64,000 bases of DNA from Diphasiastrum complanatum (Eukaryota; Streptophyta; Lycopodiopsida; Lycopodiales; Lycopodiaceae), in contig CM055113.1 in the NCBI GenBank assembly GCA_029204225.1, positions 20,793,798-20,857,797 of the forward strand. Direction: 5' to 3'. The position numbers and the translations under genes are program-made. The notes below the pieces were generated by a model that was not told the origin of the DNA, did not search any database, and worked only from the letters and a program-made list of their open reading frames with translations. Within the stretch, counting starts at the first letter, position 1. The number at the start of each line of letters is the position of its first letter. Below are positions 11,201 to 22,812 of this stretch, one piece after another.

Positions 11201-13925
11201 TTACTAGTCCAAAAAATATGAACTCTATCCAAAATGGATCTAATCTTGAAAACATACTCAAACTTGATCAAATTAAGGCTAAATACTTTCTTGAGGGTGT
11301 AAGTGTCCTCAGTGGATGCTTCACTTAACCTCACAAAAAGTTTACAATATGCCTCAATACATGAAAAAACTTCTTTTTTCAAACTATGAGTACTAAACTC
11401 ATACTTGCTCTTACTCAATTTAACAGCATACAAATGATGGTACAACATCTTGCTTTCTAGATGTTTTGAAAACATAATCAAGTCACAAAAGACAAGAATT
11501 AATCTCAAACTAAATACTTCATTCAAAAACAGAATAGTCTTACTTGATCTTTAAGATAAGCAAATCTCAATTAAGCAAGATACATCATTAGTCAAAGAAA
11601 AAGAACTATAGGTGAGTAAAACAAAATGAATACCACCTTTACTTATCTTTTTTTTTCCATGACATAAGATAAACAAGGACTCGGCCTTGTACAATGATGA
11701 AGATCTCCTTGGGCATGCATGTTGAGTATACTCCTCCTCAAACCTTGACCTCATCACAACTTGATTACTTGCCATAGTAATGACTTGTGATGCACTATGA
11801 GACACTCTGCTCTCGGCCACTTCCAAGATAGAAAATAGATCTTTAAAATCAAGAACTTCTCCATGCTCAAACACCTTCGAGATAGAGAGTGTAAAGGCTA
11901 CGTAGCCTTTCTTGGTGGATAAGCATCCACAGACTAGGATTACCATCCTTCTTTCTTTCCAGGAAACCACATACAAAGCAATAGTCTTCAAGAACACTGA
12001 GGTATACAACCTTAGGCTTATAACTGAACAAGACTTCATACAGTGCACTCCTTCCATTAGCTTCATAACTCCATAAAGTTTTGCATGATGGAACATACAC
12101 ATGCACCAAAAAACTTGAAGAGACAAGACACAGCCAAATGTAACTTGTGGATCCATCAATAGTACATGCAAAACAAGAAACACCTTCCTTGCTTACTGAT
12201 AAAGAAAGATGAACATCGGAATGTTCCAACTCCATAGAATGTTCTGTCTTTTTAGAAGACATTAAATATGGATCCATAAGTGATTTTGCCATAGAATAAG
12301 CCACTCTTGGCTTGATCTTCTTGACTATAATAGGCATAGACCTGAAGTTGGAAACATACAACTTCCTATGCCATAGCTCCTCCTTGGAAACATAAGTCAT
12401 CAATGCAGCATCACATAAACTTGAATTTTCATGCACATCTAGCTTGAAAATACCTCCATATCTAGATCCACTTGCAAGGATCTTATCTTCTTTCTTTATG
12501 AAACAACCATTGATATTGAAATCTAGTTCATAACCATTATCTAACAACTTTCCTACACTAGTCACACTCTTTGTGAGATTAGGCACATAGAGAACATTGG
12601 AAAGTGTAAAATTCATAGAAGATGTAAGTTTTAAGAAACAACTTCCAACACCTTCAATTGCACATGCATCACCAACTGCTGTGTATATTGATTTCTTAGG
12701 ATCTAGAACAGATTCAATAGAACCAAAAGAATCTTTGGAGCAACTCATATGAGTTGTTGCTCCACTATCAATATACCATGATACATCATTAAAGGGTAAA
12801 GAAGAAAAACTAGACATCAGAAGAGATGCCTCTCCACAACTTGCATGTGAGTCTTCTATGATACAACTGGTTTGAACTTCTTGTGTCTTCTTCTTCAAGT
12901 TAGAAGGATGAGCTGACTCATCTTCTACTCCACCATAGTCTTTGTTCTTGTTTTTTTCTTGGTGAAGGCACGAGAGTACTCTCTTCTTGAATCTCTGAGC
13001 CTCATCAAAAGCTGTAGGTTCAACTTCAGTTCCAGTTACAATATCCATTACACCATAGAGAATCAACAAGGATTCTATCTTATCCTTCCATACTGAATAG
13101 TTGAAGGTATCTAGTCTCTCAGTAGCTTCAAGAAAAAATATCCTACATATGCCATGAATGTGAAGACTCTTGTAATTGGACTGCAATATGTTTGAGCTTG
13201 TTCCTATCTGACTTAAAGTTGTTGCTCTCTTTCACTATAGGTATTTTCAAAAAATGTACTACCTTCCTATGGGAAACACATGCAACTGTATTTGAGATAG
13301 ATCTCAAATATTCCACAAGACAAGCTAACTAGATTAGAGACGCAAAGTGGATTGAGATACTTTGGTTAGTTTGAATCCTACTTTTGGCACATGTGAAATG
13401 CAACAAAAGAAAACACTATTGACACTCAGAAGGCTCAAAGGGTGTTCAATTACTTCAAACTCAATCTTGATCTTTAGCTTCTTGTGTAGGATGTTCAAAA
13501 CCATGAATTCAGAACAAAGTAAAAATTAATTCAAATCAAAATGTTGTCACTCGGATTTTGGACCTATCCTAATCCTCTTTAAGAGCTTATAACTCTTGCT
13601 AGACACTTCAGATTGATTTGGTTTCAATTTCTATGGAAAGTACAAATCATAAGCTTTCCATCAAGCTATAACACTGCTATCTTTGGATCTATCAGCAAGG
13701 AAAACAAAGGGACTGAAAATCTCTGATTTTCACACATGCGGAATTCCAAAATTCCGTACTACCTCAATTCAGGTCTGAAAATTCAGTTTAGGTCCGATTT
13801 GATCCAATTACACTTCAGAGAAATGTTAGAAAAGGTGAAAAACTGCTTTTTTGCTTGTTTATCTCTCAATTTCTTGTATTATCAGGGAAATTAGCATGTA
13901 AAGCTTAATGAGGCTCTGATACCAT
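11201..13925 (-). mobile_element. Minus-strand Copia remnant (internal region)
   Basis: The internal part of a Copia element reading right to left from a primer binding site complement (GGCTCTGATACCA, about 13912-13925) next to the LTR at 13926. Coding similarity covers a shortened gag, protease, pre-integrase and the start of integrase; then the frame runs into unrecognised sequence. RT, RNase H and the 3' LTR are missing. The left end abuts gypsy sequence at about 11.2 kb. Confidence 0.75.
11867..13186 (-). pseudogene. Copia gag-protease-integrase fragment
   Basis: A 439-residue open frame. The N-terminus holds a short gag motif (LDTFNYSVWKDKIESLL), then most of gag is deleted, zinc knuckle included. 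The protease is well kept: WYIDSGATTHM (D-S-G), VLYVPNLTKSVTSVGKLLDNG. A GAG-pre-integrase (EELWHRKLYVSNFRSM) and the start of the integrase core (LEHSDVHLS, TIDGSTSYIWL) follow; the remaining C-terminal 110 residues do not fit an integrase in order. The frame is long but the fold units are incomplete, so no activity is expected. Confidence 0.8.
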
Positions 13926-14763
13926 GTTGAAAATTCCAGAATTCACACGTGTGGAGAATGTCCACAAGAGTGACTGATCTTGATTAAGCTTTGTGATTGG
14001 CACAGTACCTTGACTCTAGATTGTTCAACAAGATCTAGTTCAGAAGATATGGCTAATTCACAATCTAGCATGCTAATCAATAGACTATGATAGCAATGAA
14101 TCAAAGAATGATTAAAAGTACAAGATTACAGTGTTTTAGCATTAGCTTCAACATGAGTTAGAGAGAGAAAACTAGAGAGATAACAAAAAAAACAATTTAG
14201 ATCCAACCAAGCATGAGATAGCTACAAAACTTTGGTTCTACATTACTTATAGGAGAGCCAAAATTTGTGGTACTCCTTGCATTCAATGCACATCTTACAC
14301 CTATTCAAGTGCAAACAACTATTAACTTGACACCTAACTGCTAGCATGCACAGGTCGCATCTAACTTCTACCTACTTTCTCCAAATGGCAATTTCTCAAC
14401 TAGCCATGTACAAATCTACATGTATGTGTCCATTAGAGTGATTGCATGCTTTGCATGTCACTATGGAAACTTAGGACATTATGCATTTATTGTGGCTCGA
14501 GTTTCTACAAGGTCATAATTGACCAATTCCATGTGAATCTCTATATGCATGTCAAACTAGACATTGTCAACATTATTGCATATCATACTAGACCAACTAG
14601 ACTTTATGCATATCACTGGAATTTGATCTACCTAACCCAAACTCGCCCTATTCTACAAGGATATGTGCTCAATTCACATACCTTGGATATGTACAAATTA
14701 TTTACATGGGTAGGATCCCCCAAACATTAACAACAGATGATATATATGTTTTACAATTTCTAA
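13926..14763 (-). repeat. 5' LTR of the minus-strand Copia
   Basis: Starts TGTTGAAAATTCC next to the reversed primer binding site and ends TTTCTAACA, giving TG...CA ends in either reading. About 838 bp. The right edge coincides with the start of plus-strand Copia RT similarity, which supports the border. No second LTR is visible. Confidence 0.6.
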
Positions 14764-15152
14764 CACTTTCGTTCAAAGGGGATGGTGAGAACAGATTATG
14801 ATCCAATTCTGTACGTCTTATGCTTTGATGGTATAGTTGCTTTAATTGTTCTTTATGTTGATGACTTGATTATTACGGGAAATAATCAAGAGATGATAGA
14901 CATGATCAAGAAAGACCTCATGGAACAATTTGAATGACAGATCTCAGTCTGATGCATTATTGCATTGGAGTAGAGGTGTGGCTAAAAGGACACGGAGTGG
15001 GTTTAACATAGGTGAAGTATGTCAAAGAGTTGCTACACAAGTTTAGGTTGTAGGATTGCAAACCAGTGAATACTCCTATTGAACTAGGTAAAAAGCTTTC
15101 TAAGCTTGATGAGTCACAGTCATTTGATGCTACGTTGTATAGGCATTTGTAA
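14764..15152 (+). pseudogene. Copia reverse transcriptase fragment
   Basis: Around 14840-14935 the frame reads VALIVLYVDDLIITGNN and IKKDLMEQFE, the YVDD catalytic motif and following helix of Copia RT. Shifted frames continue with the LxYxLGIEV-type strand region and FRLQDCKPVNTPIELG up to about 15150. At least two frameshifts and several stops. Both ends are cut, on the left by the LTR of the opposite-strand element. Confidence 0.8.
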
Positions 15153-15399
15153 ACTGATTTTATGTTCTTAGACGAAGTCCCAATCAAGTTCCCGATTGAG
15201 CAGAATTGATTTCCAAGCGCATTTTTGAACTCGAATGAAAACCCGGCCAGCTTTGGAGGTTGTAAGAACTTGGAGGTCCAAAAAGAAGGTTTTTATTAAA
15301 CTAAGAGACCCCATGAAACCAACCGACTTGGAAAAACAAAAGCGTGAGCATTCCTGATGATCGACAAGAACAAGTATCAACAGGCATTCTATCTTGAAG

Positions 15400-15767
15400 A
15401 GCCACATGAAGTTTTTGTTGCTTCATCGTAAGCGCTGGCTGCATCTTCAGCTCTGTGGCGTAGGTGCACGAAGCCATAGACTAGAACCTGTGCTGCCTCC
15501 ATTCGAGTCTCGACTCTTCGATCTAGGCCACCCATTAACCCCACGTTCACTGCCTCACTCCGCGATACCTGCACGTACTATTATCTGCCTCGCCTAGTCG
15601 CCTTTCGCTCTTGTGCAAGTAGCAACCCTTCTTGTATCCCCTGGCACTGCCTGGCAGGCCTTTTTCTGATTGCTTTGTGGCCCGAGAGGTCTCACTAATC
15701 TCTCGTGATTCTCAGATGCCCAAAATGCGATCGCTTGCACCGCTTCACCATTACGCGTGAACGTCAT
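15400..15767 (-). pseudogene. Decayed copy of the DREB2 gene
   Basis: Aligned on the minus strand with the intact gene at 789-1604, it retains the start (MTFTRNGEAVQAIAFW against [16 protein letters not shown]), parts of the basic block, the nucleotide pattern of the RYRGV...GKW region and [13 protein letters not shown] of the AP2 domain, but carries several frameshifts and stops. The C-terminal half, beyond the AP2 domain, is not recognisable. A GA-rich tract upstream also resembles the functional gene, so a DNA duplication is more likely than a processed copy. Confidence 0.82.
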
Positions 15768-16859
15768 CACCCATGCAAAGTACCTTCGTATAATCCATCA
15801 CCTATTGCAGAATAATTAGCTAAAGCAGCCTTATTTGAGTTCCATGCCTCTCTGCTACAACTTCAGATTTTGTGCTTTTAACGCAGTCCAAGACATCACC
15901 CGTCTAACTGCCTCATCTAGATTCTGGAAGAACCTTGAATCTGTTCTAAGCAATTGCCTCATTCCAATTTCCGAGTCATGCGCCATTGCGCAGGTGCAAG
16001 CGGCTAGCAACGAGATCATGTAATGGATATGGAAAATGACGTATCATATTCAATCCTTAGATTTTGTGGGACACACCACGGCAGCTGTGGTGAAAAACAC
16101 GCTGCTCCGCGCAAGATGGACCTTTCGAATCTCAAAAGGTGTTGCTTCAAAGCTCAACCATATCCGACCGTGACGTCCATTGAGTGCGGAATGGGCGTCA
16201 GCGCAGTAGTTCAGGCCAGCCGCACAGCAAATAAACCGAGGAGTGTTGCGAAAAGCCGCTGGAAAAGGAGCTGGACTGCGCACATTGCGAGAGATTAGTG
16301 ACGATGACAAGCTCTTAGCTGACACCAGCCGAGATTCCCCGAGATTACGAGAAATAACGATTGAAGTTCGTTGAACTGTGTGAGAGAGAAAGAAGGAAAA
16401 GGCATCTGAATCCTGAGATTGAGGTCGACAGATGTGTAACAGAAACGTGGATAAAGTGAGACTGACTGCTGACCCTTGCCTTCCGCCTTCCGCGAACGGT
16501 CGTGGAATTGGAGCTACGCAATGTTGAAATTTTGACCTTCAGGGGTCTCTCCATGTTGAAATTTTGACCATCAGGGTGGCAAGTGAGGCATTCTAGACAT
16601 GACGTATTAAGTGATGTTGGCTTCTAGTCTTTAGGGTGGGTATAAGGGTGTCTTTTCATGTGACCCATTCGTTCACTTGTGAAAAAGGACTAAAATATAA
16701 AGAACAGGTCATTGAGCAGGTTTCCCTAAGAATTAATTTTTAAGTGCTAGACAGAACAAGTCACCCATTCACCTGTGCGCAATGCCTTAGTAAATGATGT
16801 CCTAAATCTAGGTCCCCATGGCCTATAAATGCCAAACCGCTTCATTCTTCCATAGTTAA
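15768..16859. other. Flank of the DREB2 pseudogene
   Basis: No protein is recognised in the short open frames on either strand. A purine-rich block near 16380-16400 resembles the leader block upstream of the intact DREB2 gene at about 2080-2115. The rest is unmatched. Confidence 0.45.
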
Positions 16860-16943
16860 CCAACGGGGTTGGCTCAGTTGGTTGGCTTGGCATCCAAAGT
16901 TTCTTTGGTCCCAGGTTCGAGCCTTCCCTTGGAAACCAAGAAG
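16860..16943 (+). mobile_element. tRNA-like micro-SINE, copy 2
   Basis: An 84-bp insertion flanked by a perfect 17-bp direct repeat (CATTCTTCCATAGTTAA at 16843-16859 and 16944-16960). The A box TGGCTCAGTTGG (16870-16881) matches the pol III consensus fully; the B box GGTTCGAGCC lies at 16914-16923. Only about five bases differ from the copy at 7829. Both end in AACCAAGAA followed directly by the duplication, with no long poly-A. Confidence 0.87.
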
Positions 16944-16960
16944 CATTCTTCCATAGTTAA

Positions 16961-17401
16961 GGGCATTTGAAGGGTGGGTCAATCGTCGAAGGACCCTTCG
17001 AAGCACACTATGCCACAAAAAGGTATTTCGCACTTTCACGGTGATTGACCATTTCGAGAATATGTATGGGTTGAATCTCAGTGTCAAGACCATTGGGGCA
17101 TGGCTTTAAATTAAGTTTAGTTATGATGGTCGTATATTCAGATGATTTTCAATACTTGGACTTGGAGGTTTTATTTATTTATTCATATTTATATTTTTAT
17201 ATCAGTCACCATTGAGAAATATAGGGTTGGCTAGCACTCATATACCCTATTGGTAGAGGACCTTATACATGGTAGATATCCCCCCCCCATCTCGCCCTTG
17301 ATATTCGTAACTTGCATGTAAATTAACATAGGAAGTTTTCAAGTATTTGGAACTAAAGGTTATATTTGGCCTCAAACTAGAATCGAAGGCCAGCCCCATA
17401 C
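16961..17401. other. Intergenic stretch
   Basis: No gene recognised. A run of eight or more C bases lies at about 17281. The last five bases (CATAC) are the left target duplication of the solo LTR that follows. Confidence 0.5.
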
Positions 17402-17728
17402 TGTAACGCAGGCATCCCAAAGGGAACCGGGAACCCGACTTAGCTTCCCGGCTTTCAACTCTTGCCATCCAAACCCACTTGACATACAAGCAGCCAACTC
17501 GCCAACAACGATCAGACTTAACCAACTTGAAGTTCAAAAACCAACATTGAGTTCCAACCCGACGCCATGCCAGATCGGGGGTCCCGATGTGGGTGACTTC
17601 CGTCCAAGCAAGCCGCCCAACATACATCAAACTTAACTAACTCGAAGCTTCGTTACAAACGAGTAACATCCATTCCAAGCAAGTCGTCTAACCAACTCAA
17701 AGCTTTGTCACGAGCGCTGGAAGCCAAC

Positions 17729-18973
17729 TGTAGCGCAGGCATCCCAAAGGGAGCCGGGAACCACGACTTAGCTTCCCAGCCTTCAACTCTTGCCATCCAA
17801 ACCCACTTGACATACAAGCAGCCAACTCGCCAACAACGATCAGACTTAACCAACTTGAAGTTCCGAAAACCAACATTGAGATCCAACCTGGCGCCATGCC
17901 AGATCGGGGGTCCCGACGTGGGTGACTTCCCTCCAAGCAAGCCGCCCGACATACATCAAACTCAACCAACTCGAAGCTTCGTTACAAACGAGTAACATCC
18001 ATTCCAAGCAAGCGGTCTGACTTACATCAGACTTAACCAACTGAAAGCTTCGTCACGAGCGCTGGAAGCCAACCTGGCGCCACGCCAGACTGGACAGCCA
18101 TAAACAGGTAACATCCACCCAAGCAAGCCATCCAACTCAGCCGACAGGTTAGAGCCCGTTCCCCAAGAGCTTAACCCATTCACGTTCATGCAAGGAACAC
18201 TCAGAACCACAAGCCGCGACAGATATGGAAACAACCAGTTCTTGGACCAAATGGTCCCGACAGCATACCGTTGGCGCCACAGACCGAATGGTCCCGACGG
18301 CATACCGCTGGCGTCCCGGGATACGACCCTCAGCTATGTGCCAAGTTAAAAATTTTGAAAGCGGCCTTACAACTGGCGCTTTTACCGAACACTGAAACCT
18401 AGAAGGTAATCAGAGTCAGTTTGAGGAAAATCCCACTTTATTCATAAATCTGAGAAGGTTACATTTCAAGTGTGTGACCGACCCTAGTCTCCGGGGCGCT
18501 AGCATGCCAAGGCGAGAGCCATGACAACATTCCAGCAAGGGAGGCTGAGACTTGGTTGGAGCTCGCCCTGAGTCGCAACCCGCACTCCCCTATAGTATTG
18601 GTGTGATTCGGCACCCCCCCTCATACCAAGCACTCTACCCAAGCTGGTAAAGCACGTTTTTCTCTCTCTAGGATTTTCTCTTTCTAGAAAGTCATTTTCT
18701 CTCTCTAGATTTTATTGATCCCCAGGCTTCCTTTAATCATGCCTAGATCGTGTGAGGTGATTGCACATCGATCTGAGCTCTCTGGACTTCGCTAGAACCG
18801 ATCAAAGATTTTCAGCCATAGGAACTTGGCGCCGGCTGGATTCTGGTCACAGTGGCGCCGGGAGCGGCGCCGGCGCCGTTGGCGCCGGGAGCAGCAGTGG
18901 CGCTACTGGCGCCGGGGACATAGCTGGCGCCGATGGCGCCGCAAGTAAAGCTTGTAAAGGTAGCTTTACAACA
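17729..18973 (-). repeat. 3' LTR of the LARD-like element
   Basis: TG...CA ends (TGTAGCGC to TTACAACA on the plus strand). It contains eight GGCGCC palindromes within 113 bases (18828-18940), in the U3 part for a minus-strand transcript, and an AATAAA signal (minus strand) near 18435. Nearly identical to the LTR at 21568-22812. Confidence 0.9.
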
Positions 18974-21567
18974 TCCACCCCACCTTTATAAAATCTGATG
19001 TCCTCATCAGATGTCAGATTAAAGTAAAGGTGTCTCCCAATTAAAATGACTATACATTTAAGCTACTAGGCACAGTACTCAATTTACTGGCCACTTTTTA
19101 TTAACATTGAAGCTGGCACACCACAAGTCGGAGGCTCAGCTCTTTGTACTGAAAAATTACATAACTTGAAAATATATCTTTGTCTGGGAAAAGCGTAGAT
19201 TTGATATCGCTTTCGTAAAACCCGAGAACCTTATTAATTGGTGACAGAGGCCTTTCTTTGAAATGTTTGCCCCTGTCGCTTCTGACTTTCGACTTTGGAA
19301 CTCCTTTGAGCTCCTGATTTGTCCTTGATGCACTTTGTGTTGAGCTCCCTGAGCTCCAGGTTTGTTCAGTTCCGCACAGGTATCAAGGCTCCCTGAGCCG
19401 AAGGATTTATCGTTTGATTGCCCACTTTATGGTCCACTCCGTGCCTTGTTGCTTCTGCACCTTGATTTCTCTCCTTGTCCAAGCCTGATCTTGATACTTT
19501 TCCATCTTGGCTCTTTAAGGTAGGCAAAGATTGAGTACTCCGCAATGCACCTCTCACTTAGCTTGAAGTAGCTCTTTGAATCAGCCCAAATGTAACCATT
19601 GACCTCGTGGAAAGCCAAAGTGTCGCACCAGTTTGATCCGCATCCGAACTATCTCTTCGCGTTTGTTTGAAGCACCATGTCCGTCGCGCAAAACTTGACT
19701 TTCACAATTCCATCACTGGTTAGTTGTCTCACAGTCAAAACAAGAAGTGTACATCGAGCTTGGCTTCAAGTAGCTCTCTTTGAATCAGAAACATGCACCC
19801 AGAGTTTGCACTAATCCGATCTCAACGCGAACTGTCCCTTAGCGTCCGTTCGAAATACCAAGTCTCTCATGCAAGACTCAACTTTCACAGTTCCTTCATT
19901 GATCAGCTGCCTTACACGTAACACAAGCCAGCGTACTCATATGTTTCCTCATCATTGCTGGTCTAGAGAAAGCCTATAACAAACTTTTCTTTCCACAACA
20001 AAAACTTGTCAACTTATTAGGTCCAAAGTTCGCCAGTCTCCTCGTGTGAGTATGGCTAGGTCACCTTGAATTTGCCCCCATTTTGATCAACTTTAATTCA
20101 AAATTTGCCCCAAGAGAGAGGTGTGTGTGATAGTTCCCCTCCACTTAATAAATCAGCTGATCGGACTTTAGAGTAGAGTTCTTCGGACAAAAAGCCTTTC
20201 CAACACTTTGCTTCCCATCGGCTAGGATTATGGCTCGATCCAACTTGTTGCCAATCTCTGAAGAGGATCCTAGTCTTTTCCCCTTTGAGGAAAAACCCAA
20301 CTGATACTGGATATCACCCATGCTCAGTGAGTTTCAGTTCCGAAGGTGGCCGTCCCAAAATGAAGACCAACTGCTATAGAAGATCTCCCCTGAAATTGCC
20401 CTTTCCAACTTTTTTTGACTTCCTGCTTGCGTCTGGTGGGCGTTGTCGCAAATGAAACTAACCCAAGAAATAGGCTAGTCATCCATCCTTTACAAACATT
20501 GAGTCATTTCGTTGTCGTTCACGTGCGAGTACTTGAACTGCAAATCCGCCGCACAGATTCTGGATATCGCCCATGCTCAGTGAGTTTCAGTTCCGAAGGT
20601 GGCCGTCCCAAAATGAAGACCAACTGCTCCATAGAAGATCTCCCCTGAAATGGCCCTTTCCAACTTTTTGACTTCCTGCTTGCGTCTGGTGGGCGTTGTC
20701 GCAAATGAAACTAACCCAAGAAACAGGCTAGCCATCCATCCTTTGCAAACATTGAGTCGTTTCGTTGTCGTTCACGTGTGAGTACTTGAACTTCAAATCC
20801 GCCCCACAGATTCTGTAGTCCTCTTTGTTTAATGGTATCAGCCTTCAAAAGAAAAGGTTCCTTCTCGAGCCATCAGCTCCTTGTATCACAAGCAATCATG
20901 CAAACCAGGCAAAGCACGAGTACTAAGACTCACCACGAATACGTACAAGTAAGACACTCAGGCAGGTTTACTAACAAGTAACAAAGGCAAGGTCCCCCTT
21001 TGAGATGGTCCTGCCAACGGACCTTTGCCTGGCCGCGCCCATACAAATCGATCACAGAATCAGCCCACATAGAACACCCCTCCAACTATTCGTGCTTTCA
21101 CCATTAAGCAGCACATTGCCTCAGTCACGCCCCACCACTTTTTGGTCGATAGCCCTTATAGCTAAACGATCGGCAGCTATCCCGCACCGGTAGCTAACCA
21201 CCCGTGCTTTACACCCGAATTCGAGCAGCATCTCTGTATCAATGGTTAACCCGTACAGTTCGAATATGTCGCCCCGCACCCCACAAGGTACAGACCGTGC
21301 TTTCACCTCCCTAGGCAGCACTTTGCCTCATCCGTCCTACGTGCAGACAGCGCCAGGCCCGAACCGCGAGAACTGACCGTGCTTACACCTCAAGGGCAGC
21401 ACTTTGACTCATCAAGTCCCCCGTTCTGCCGACCACCCCGACCGTGGACGCACCCGTGCTTACACTATGGGCAGCACCTTGCACAACAGTTGTCTTGATG
21501 AACCCCAAACCGTGGCCATTTCCGTGAGATCCGCATAGCTGACCGGCCAGTCGGCTCTGATACCACA
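18974..21567 (-). other. Internal region of the LARD-like element, no recognised proteins
   Basis: Open frames are all under 80 codons and none shows retroelement motifs. A 253-bp block is duplicated in tandem at about 20308-20560 and 20561-20815 with few differences, which include short indels. A PBS lies at the right end and a PPT at the left end. It may carry only packaging signals; it could also descend from a coding region decayed past recognition. Confidence 0.75.
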
Positions 21568-22812
21568 TGTAGCGCAGGCATCCCAAAGGGAGCCGGGAAC
21601 CACGACTTAGCTTCCCAGCCTTCAACTCTTGCCATCCAAACCCACTTGACATACAAGCAGCCAACTCGCCAACAACGATCAGACTTAACCAACTTGAAGT
21701 TCCGAAAACCAACATTGAGATCCAACCTGGCGCCATGCCAGATCGGGGGTCCCGACGTGGGTGACTTCCCTCCAAGCAAGCCGCCCGACATACATCAAAC
21801 TCAACCAACTCGAAGCTTCGTTACAAACGAGTAACATCCATTCCAAGCAAGCGGTCTGACTTACATCAGACTTAACCAACTGAAAGCTTCGTCACGAGCG
21901 CTGGAAGCCAACCTGGCGCCACGCCAGACTGGACAGCCATAAACAGGTAACATCCACCCAAGCAAGCCATCCAACTCAGCCGACAGGTTAGAGCCCGTTC
22001 CCCAAGAGCTTAACCCATTCACGTTCATGCAAGGAACACTCAGAACCACAAGCCGCGACAGATATGGAAACAACCAGTTCTTGGACCAAATGGTCCCGAC
22101 AGCATACCGTTGGCGCCACAGACCGAATGGTCCCGACGGCATACCGCTGGCGTCCCGGGATACGACCCTCAGCTATGTGCCAAGTTAAAAATTTTGAAAG
22201 CGGCCTTACAACTGGCGCTTTTACCGAACACTGAAACCTAGAAGGTAATCAGAGTCAGTTTGAGGAAAATCCCACTTTATTGATAAATCTGAGAAGGTTA
22301 CATTTCAAGTGTGTGACCGACCCTAGTCTCCGGGGCGCTAGCATGCCAAGGCGAGAGCCATGACAACATTCCAGCAAGGGAGGCTGAGACTTGGTTGGAG
22401 CTCGCCCTGAGTCGCAACCCGCACTCCCCTATAGTATTGGTGTGATTCGGCACCCCCCCTCATACCAAGCACTCTACCCAAGCTGGTAAAGCACGTTTTT
22501 CTCTCTCTAGGATTTTCTCTTTCTAGAAAGTCATTTTCTCTCTCTAGATTTTATTGATCCCCAGGCTTCCTTTAATCATGCCTAGATCGTGTGAGGTGAT
22601 TGCACATCGATCTGAGCTCTCTGGACTTCGCTAGAACCGATCAAAGATTTTCAGCCATAGGAACTTGGCGCCGGCTGGATTCTGGTCACAGTGGCGCCGG
22701 GAGCGGCGCCGGCGCCGTTGGCGCCGGGAGCAGCAGTGGCGCTACTGGCGCCGGGGACATAGCTGGCGCCGATGGCGCCGCAAGTAAAGCTTGTAAAGGT
22801 AGCTTTACAACA
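21568..22812 (-). repeat. 5' LTR of the LARD-like element
   Basis: Same length (1245 bp) and ends as the copy at 17729-18973. Its left edge abuts the reversed primer binding site, separated by two bases, which sets the direction of transcription. The U3 portion has the same GGCGCC cluster (about 22667-22779). Confidence 0.9.

Larger units (their letters stand above)
17729..22812 (-). mobile_element. Complete non-autonomous LTR retrotransposon (LARD-like)
   Basis: A 5.1-kb element with two 1245-bp LTRs and a 2.6-kb internal region. The 5-bp target duplication CCAAC lies at 17724-17728 and 22813-22817. The strand follows from a primer binding site complement (GGCTCTGATACCA, 21553-21565) next to the right LTR, and a polypurine-like AAAGGTGGGGTGGA (read on the minus strand) next to the left LTR. 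No gag, protease, integrase or RT motif was found in the internal region, so it depends on enzymes in trans. The LTRs differ by one base that I can see (C/G near 18440), so insertion was recent. Confidence 0.9.

Noticed and set aside
17653-18303. Series of minus-strand open frames repeated at 21.4-22.1 kb
   Set aside because: They lie inside the LTRs of the LARD-like element and are duplicated because the LTR is; no protein family recognised.
18761-18991. Gly/Ala/Ser-rich open frame (and copy at 22600)
   Set aside because: Produced by the GGCGCC-rich part of the LTR on the non-transcribed strand.
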